Below are positions 61,221 through 64,000 of a stretch of 64,000 nt of DNA, in pieces. The notes below the pieces were generated by a model that was not told the origin of the DNA, searched no databases, and was given only the letters and a program-made list of their open reading frames with translations. Origin of the DNA: Flavobacterium pectinovorum (GTDB lineage: Bacteria > Bacteroidota > Bacteroidia > Flavobacteriales > Flavobacteriaceae); assembly GCF_006438875.1 (NCBI RefSeq), contig NZ_RCZH01000008.1, positions 186,001 through 250,000 of the forward strand, given 5' to 3'. Within the stretch, counting starts at the first letter, position 1, and each line of letters opens with the position of its first letter. The position numbers and the translations under genes are program-made.

Positions 61221-61314
61221 TTGTATATAAAAGCTTTGTCAAAGTTTTTTTGTAAATTATTTCTTATTTTTACTTCTTTTAATTTATCCTTATAAATATA
61301 ATAAAAATTGCAAA

Positions 61315-61683
61315 ATGAAGATATCATCTATAAAAACAGAACAAGATTATGATTTAGCTTTAGAAAGAGTAAACATCCTTTTTGATGCAAAACCCAATAC
61401 AAAGGAATCTCACGAGTTAGATATCTTAGTAACACTTATCGAAAAGTACGAGCAAATACATTATCCAATTCCAGAGCCTGATCCTATCGAAGCTATCAAA
61501 TTTATGATGGAACAAAATGGAATTACTGATGCCGAATTAGGAATTATTTTAAATAGCCGCTCCAGAGTCTCAGAAATTTTTAAACGAAAAAGAGCCTTAA
61601 CAATTACTCAAATTAGAGTTTTAAACGAAAAACTACATATTCCAGCCTCAACTTTAATTAAAGAATATGCTTTAGTTAAATAA
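61315..61683 (+). CDS. HigA-like XRE antitoxin, orphan
   Basis: 122 aa. Typical HigA-type build: an acidic N-terminal part (EQDYDLALERVNILFDAKPN, ESHELDILVTLIEKYEQIHY, PIPEPDPIEAIKFMMEQNGI) and a C-terminal HTH (LGIILNSRSRVSEIFKRKRA). In this subfamily the HigB toxin gene normally lies just upstream, but the 155 bp before it hold only a terminator and AT-rich DNA. So it is a solitary antitoxin or regulator. Confidence 0.85.
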   Translation: MKISSIKTEQDYDLALERVNILFDAKPNTKESHELDILVTLIEKYEQIHYPIPEPDPIEAIKFMMEQNGITDAELGIILNSRSRVSEIFKRKRALTITQIRVLNEKLHIPASTLIKEYALVK

Positions 61684-61713
61684 AAAATGCCTCTAAAAAT
61701 TTAGAAGCATTTT
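61684..61713 (+). terminator. Intrinsic terminator
   Basis: AAAATGCCTCTAAA / TTTAGAAGCATTTT then TATTG, one mismatch in the stem. Ends the HigA-like gene. Confidence 0.82.
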
Positions 61714-61730
61714 TATTGCTATTGACTTTT

Positions 61731-61818
61731 CCTAACAGGTTTTTAAAACCTGTTAGGTATATCTTTTTACTTATTTTTTGTTATAACCAAACCTAACAGG
61801 TTTTAAAAACCTGTTAGG
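61731..61818. repeat. Two CCTAACAGG palindromes
   Basis: CCTAACAGG...CCTGTTAGG at 61731-61757 and 61792-61818, separated by 34 bp. Same element as 23046-23073. They follow the hppA stop on the minus strand and may double as terminator. Confidence 0.75.
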
Positions 61819-61826
61819 AAAGTAAA

Positions 61827-64000
61827 TTATTTCGCTGCTTCAATTTTAGCTTTTACTTCAGCTTCTGTACCTTCATAAACTTCAGTAGTTGTTTTACCGT
61901 TTTCTGTTTTCGTTACAGTTCCCACCGTAACGCCATTTACAGTAGATAAATTCACCTCAAGTCTGTTTTTACTATATTTCGTTGTATCGAAACAATCTGT
62001 TTTTTGATGCACATATTTTCCGTTTGCGTCATAATGAGCTAAACATTTTGCTGTTTCTTCGGCTGTACATCCTTTTTCTTTGCACATTTTAGCACATTCT
62101 TCTTTGGTCATTCCTGACATATCCCCGCATTTGGAAACACCTCCGGCATGCATTTCTGTTTTCACACAACATGAACCTTTTTCTGCCATACCTGCAGAGT
62201 GTCCTTCTCCTAAAATAGGCGCAATTACTAAACCAATTAAACAAGTTAGTTTGATTAAGATGTTCATTGATGGTCCAGAAGTATCTTTAAAAGGATCTCC
62301 AACTGTATCTCCGGTTACGGCAGCTTTGTGTGCATCAGAACCTTTATACGTCATTTCGCCGTTGATTAAAACTCCTGCCTCAAAAGATTTTTTAGCATTG
62401 TCCCAAGCTCCTCCGGCATTGTTTTGGAACACTGCCCAAAGCACACCTGAAACTGTAACTCCAGCCATATATCCTCCTAACATTTCAGCAATTAATTGGT
62501 TGTTATCACCATAAACTAATTTCCCTAATAGTACAATTGCAATTGGGAAACCAATGGTTAAGATTCCTGGCAACATCATTTCGCGTAAAGCGGCTTTTGT
62601 TGAAATCTCAACACATTTTCCGTACTCCGGTTTTCCGGTTCCTTCCATGATTCCCGGAATTTCCTTAAACTGACGACGTACTTCATAAACCATATCCATC
62701 GCTGCTTTTCCAACAGAATTCATAGCCAGAGCCGAGAAAACTACCGGAATCATTCCACCCACAAATAACATGGCTAAAACTGGTGCTTTGAAGATATTAA
62801 TTCCGTCAATTCCTGTAAAAGTTACATAGGCAGCAAATAAAGCTAGAGAAGTTAAAGCTGCCGAAGCAATTGCAAAACCTTTTCCGGTTGCAGCAGTTGT
62901 ATTTCCAACTGAATCTAAAATATCTGTTCTGGTACGAACTTCTTTTGGTAACTCGCTCATTTCGGCGATTCCACCTGCGTTATCAGAAATTGGTCCGAAA
63001 GCATCAATTGCCAATTGCATTGCGGTAGTTGCCATCATTGCTGAAGCAGCCAGCGCCACTCCATAAAATCCTGCTAATGCATAGGAAATCCAGATTGCTG
63101 CTGCGAACAATAATACTGTTGGAAACGTAGAAATCATGCCTGTTGCCAAACCTGCAATTACATTTGTTCCTGCTCCTGTTGATGATTTTTGTACAATTGC
63201 CATAACTGGTTTTGTACCTAATCCCGTATAATATTCTGTAACTGATGAAATAGCTCCACCCACTACTAATCCAACTAAAGTAGCATAGAAAACACGCATT
63301 GATGAGATATCTTTAGATCCTTCACCAAAAAAGCTCATTTGCATGGTTTCCGGCAACATATATCGTACTAAAAAGAAACAGGCAATTGCTGTTAAAACAA
63401 TCGAAACCCAGTTTCCTATATTTAAAGCTTTTTGTACTTGTGCTTCTTTGGCATTATCATCTGATATTTTTACCAATGTTGTTCCGATAATCGAAAATAA
63501 AATTCCGAAACCTGCAATTGCCATTGGAAGTAAAATTGGGCCTATTCCTCCAAAAGCATCCTGAATGTTTCCGCCCATATCTTTGATCACGTAGTTCCCT
63601 AAAACCATTGCAGCCAAAACAGTTGCTACATAAGAACCAAATAAATCTGCTCCCATTCCGGCAACGTCACCAACATTATCTCCAACATTATCTGCAATTG
63701 TAGCAGGATTACGAGGATCATCTTCCGGAATTCCAGCTTCTACTTTACCAACTAAATCGGCTCCAACGTCAGCAGCTTTTGTATAGATTCCGCCGCCAAC
63801 TCTGGCAAACAAAGCAATTGATTCTGCCCCAAGAGAAAATCCGGCTAATGTCTCTAAAACTTTAGTCATATCTTCAGATGAAGTCCAAACCCCGTTCATG
63901 AATATTTGAAAGAAAACAATAAAGAATCCTGTTAAACCTAGAACTGCCAGACCTGCAACACCTAATCCCATTACGGTTCCACCACCAAAAGAAACCTTTA
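61827..64000 (-). CDS. hppA: Membrane pyrophosphatase, K+-dependent (Na+-type), N-terminus outside window
   Basis: Partial: the frame continues through the right edge (KVSFGGGTVMGLG around the first internal ATG). About 724 aa visible of a 16-helix pump. Catalytic block DVGADLVGKVEAGIPEDDPR, then NPATIADNVGDNVGDVAGMG; second block NAGGAWDNAKKSFEAG and DTVGDPFKDTSGPSMNILIK. The motif GNTTAATGKG has Ala and Gly where K+-independent pumps have Lys, so it is K+-dependent and probably pumps Na+. After the last helix comes an unusual 125-aa tail with eight Cys in about 60 residues. Confidence 0.93.
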   Translation of the reverse strand, partial: KVSFGGGTVMGLGVAGLAVLGLTGFFIVFFQIFMNGVWTSSEDMTKVLETLAGFSLGAESIALFARVGGGIYTKAADVGADLVGKVEAGIPEDDPRNPATIADNVGDNVGDVAGMGADLFGSYVATVLAAMVLGNYVIKDMGGNIQDAFGGIGPILLPMAIAGFGILFSIIGTTLVKISDDNAKEAQVQKALNIGNWVSIVLTAIACFFLVRYMLPETMQMSFFGEGSKDISSMRVFYATLVGLVVGGAISSVTEYYTGLGTKPVMAIVQKSSTGAGTNVIAGLATGMISTFPTVLLFAAAIWISYALAGFYGVALAASAMMATTAMQLAIDAFGPISDNAGGIAEMSELPKEVRTRTDILDSVGNTTAATGKGFAIASAALTSLALFAAYVTFTGIDGINIFKAPVLAMLFVGGMIPVVFSALAMNSVGKAAMDMVYEVRRQFKEIPGIMEGTGKPEYGKCVEISTKAALREMMLPGILTIGFPIAIVLLGKLVYGDNNQLIAEMLGGYMAGVTVSGVLWAVFQNNAGGAWDNAKKSFEAGVLINGEMTYKGSDAHKAAVTGDTVGDPFKDTSGPSMNILIKLTCLIGLVIAPILGEGHSAGMAEKGSCCVKTEMHAGGVSKCGDMSGMTKEECAKMCKEKGCTAEETAKCLAHYDANGKYVHQKTDCFDTTKYSKNRLEVNLSTVNGVTVGTVTKTENGKTTTEVYEGTEAEVKAKIEAAK

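Noticed and set aside
62080..62514. 144-codon frame antisense to the hppA tail
   Set aside because: Shadow of the pyrophosphatase gene; the minus-strand reading has the pump motifs.

Overview
The window is a low-GC chromosome segment from a gliding Bacteroidetes bacterium, most likely a Flavobacterium. The evidence is the gene families (GldA, GLPGLI, DUF3078, SusC/TonB-type receptors, homocysteine transferase and MetH split into two proteins), the Bacteroidetes promoter pattern TTTG-N18-20-TAnnTTTG, and many palindromic intergenic repeats. I see no rRNA, tRNA, phage, insertion sequence or CRISPR. The segment is cut at both ends: a TonB-like gene on the left and the membrane pyrophosphatase on the right are partial.

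Layout. 1-6.4 kb: two TonB-like proteins, dxs, a DUF3078 protein, dgt and an Lrp/AsnC regulator. 6.5-8.8 kb: metE. 9-12.9 kb: small XRE and HigBA-type genes, two paralogous outer-membrane proteins, gldA. 13-17 kb: a 33-codon orphan ORF with its own promoter and terminator, a PLP decarboxylase, a dicarboxylate symporter and a methyltransferase. 17.2-23.5 kb: metF and the two halves of MetH under a SAM-I riboswitch. 23.8-34 kb: sulfate assimilation (TSUP transporter, cysH, cysD, cysN, sulfite reductase, cobA, siroheme dehydrogenase, a ferredoxin-NADP reductase). 34-37 kb: a second TSUP protein, an Rrf2 regulator and an RDD protein. 37-46.8 kb: methionine synthesis from aspartate (metX, thrA, OsmC, metZ, then metY and a degenerate homoserine dehydrogenase). 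47-52 kb: a TonB-dependent receptor divergent from metK. 52-64 kb: M28 peptidase, surface proteins, deoxynucleoside kinase, an orphan HigA and hppA.

How it works together. About half the window is one sulfur and methionine regulon: sulfate to APS to sulfite to sulfide, sulfide onto O-acetylhomoserine to homocysteine, methylation by MetE or MetH, then SAM by MetK. Its control is layered: two SAM-I riboswitches (metH, metX), one SAM-II riboswitch (metK), an Lrp-type operator at metE, and a dyad at the sulfate operon promoter.

The most notable discovery is a set of three attenuator modules on the minus strand. Each has a short leader ORF rich in Met and/or Cys codons, an intrinsic terminator with a T7 tract, and a segment at the end of the leader ORF that is complementary to the 5' arm of the terminator (an antiterminator). 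They sit before metY, before the metX operon and before the TonB-dependent receptor. Two are followed by small proteins with related C-termini. I know of no described Met/Cys leader-peptide attenuation system in Bacteroidetes, but I could not search for one.
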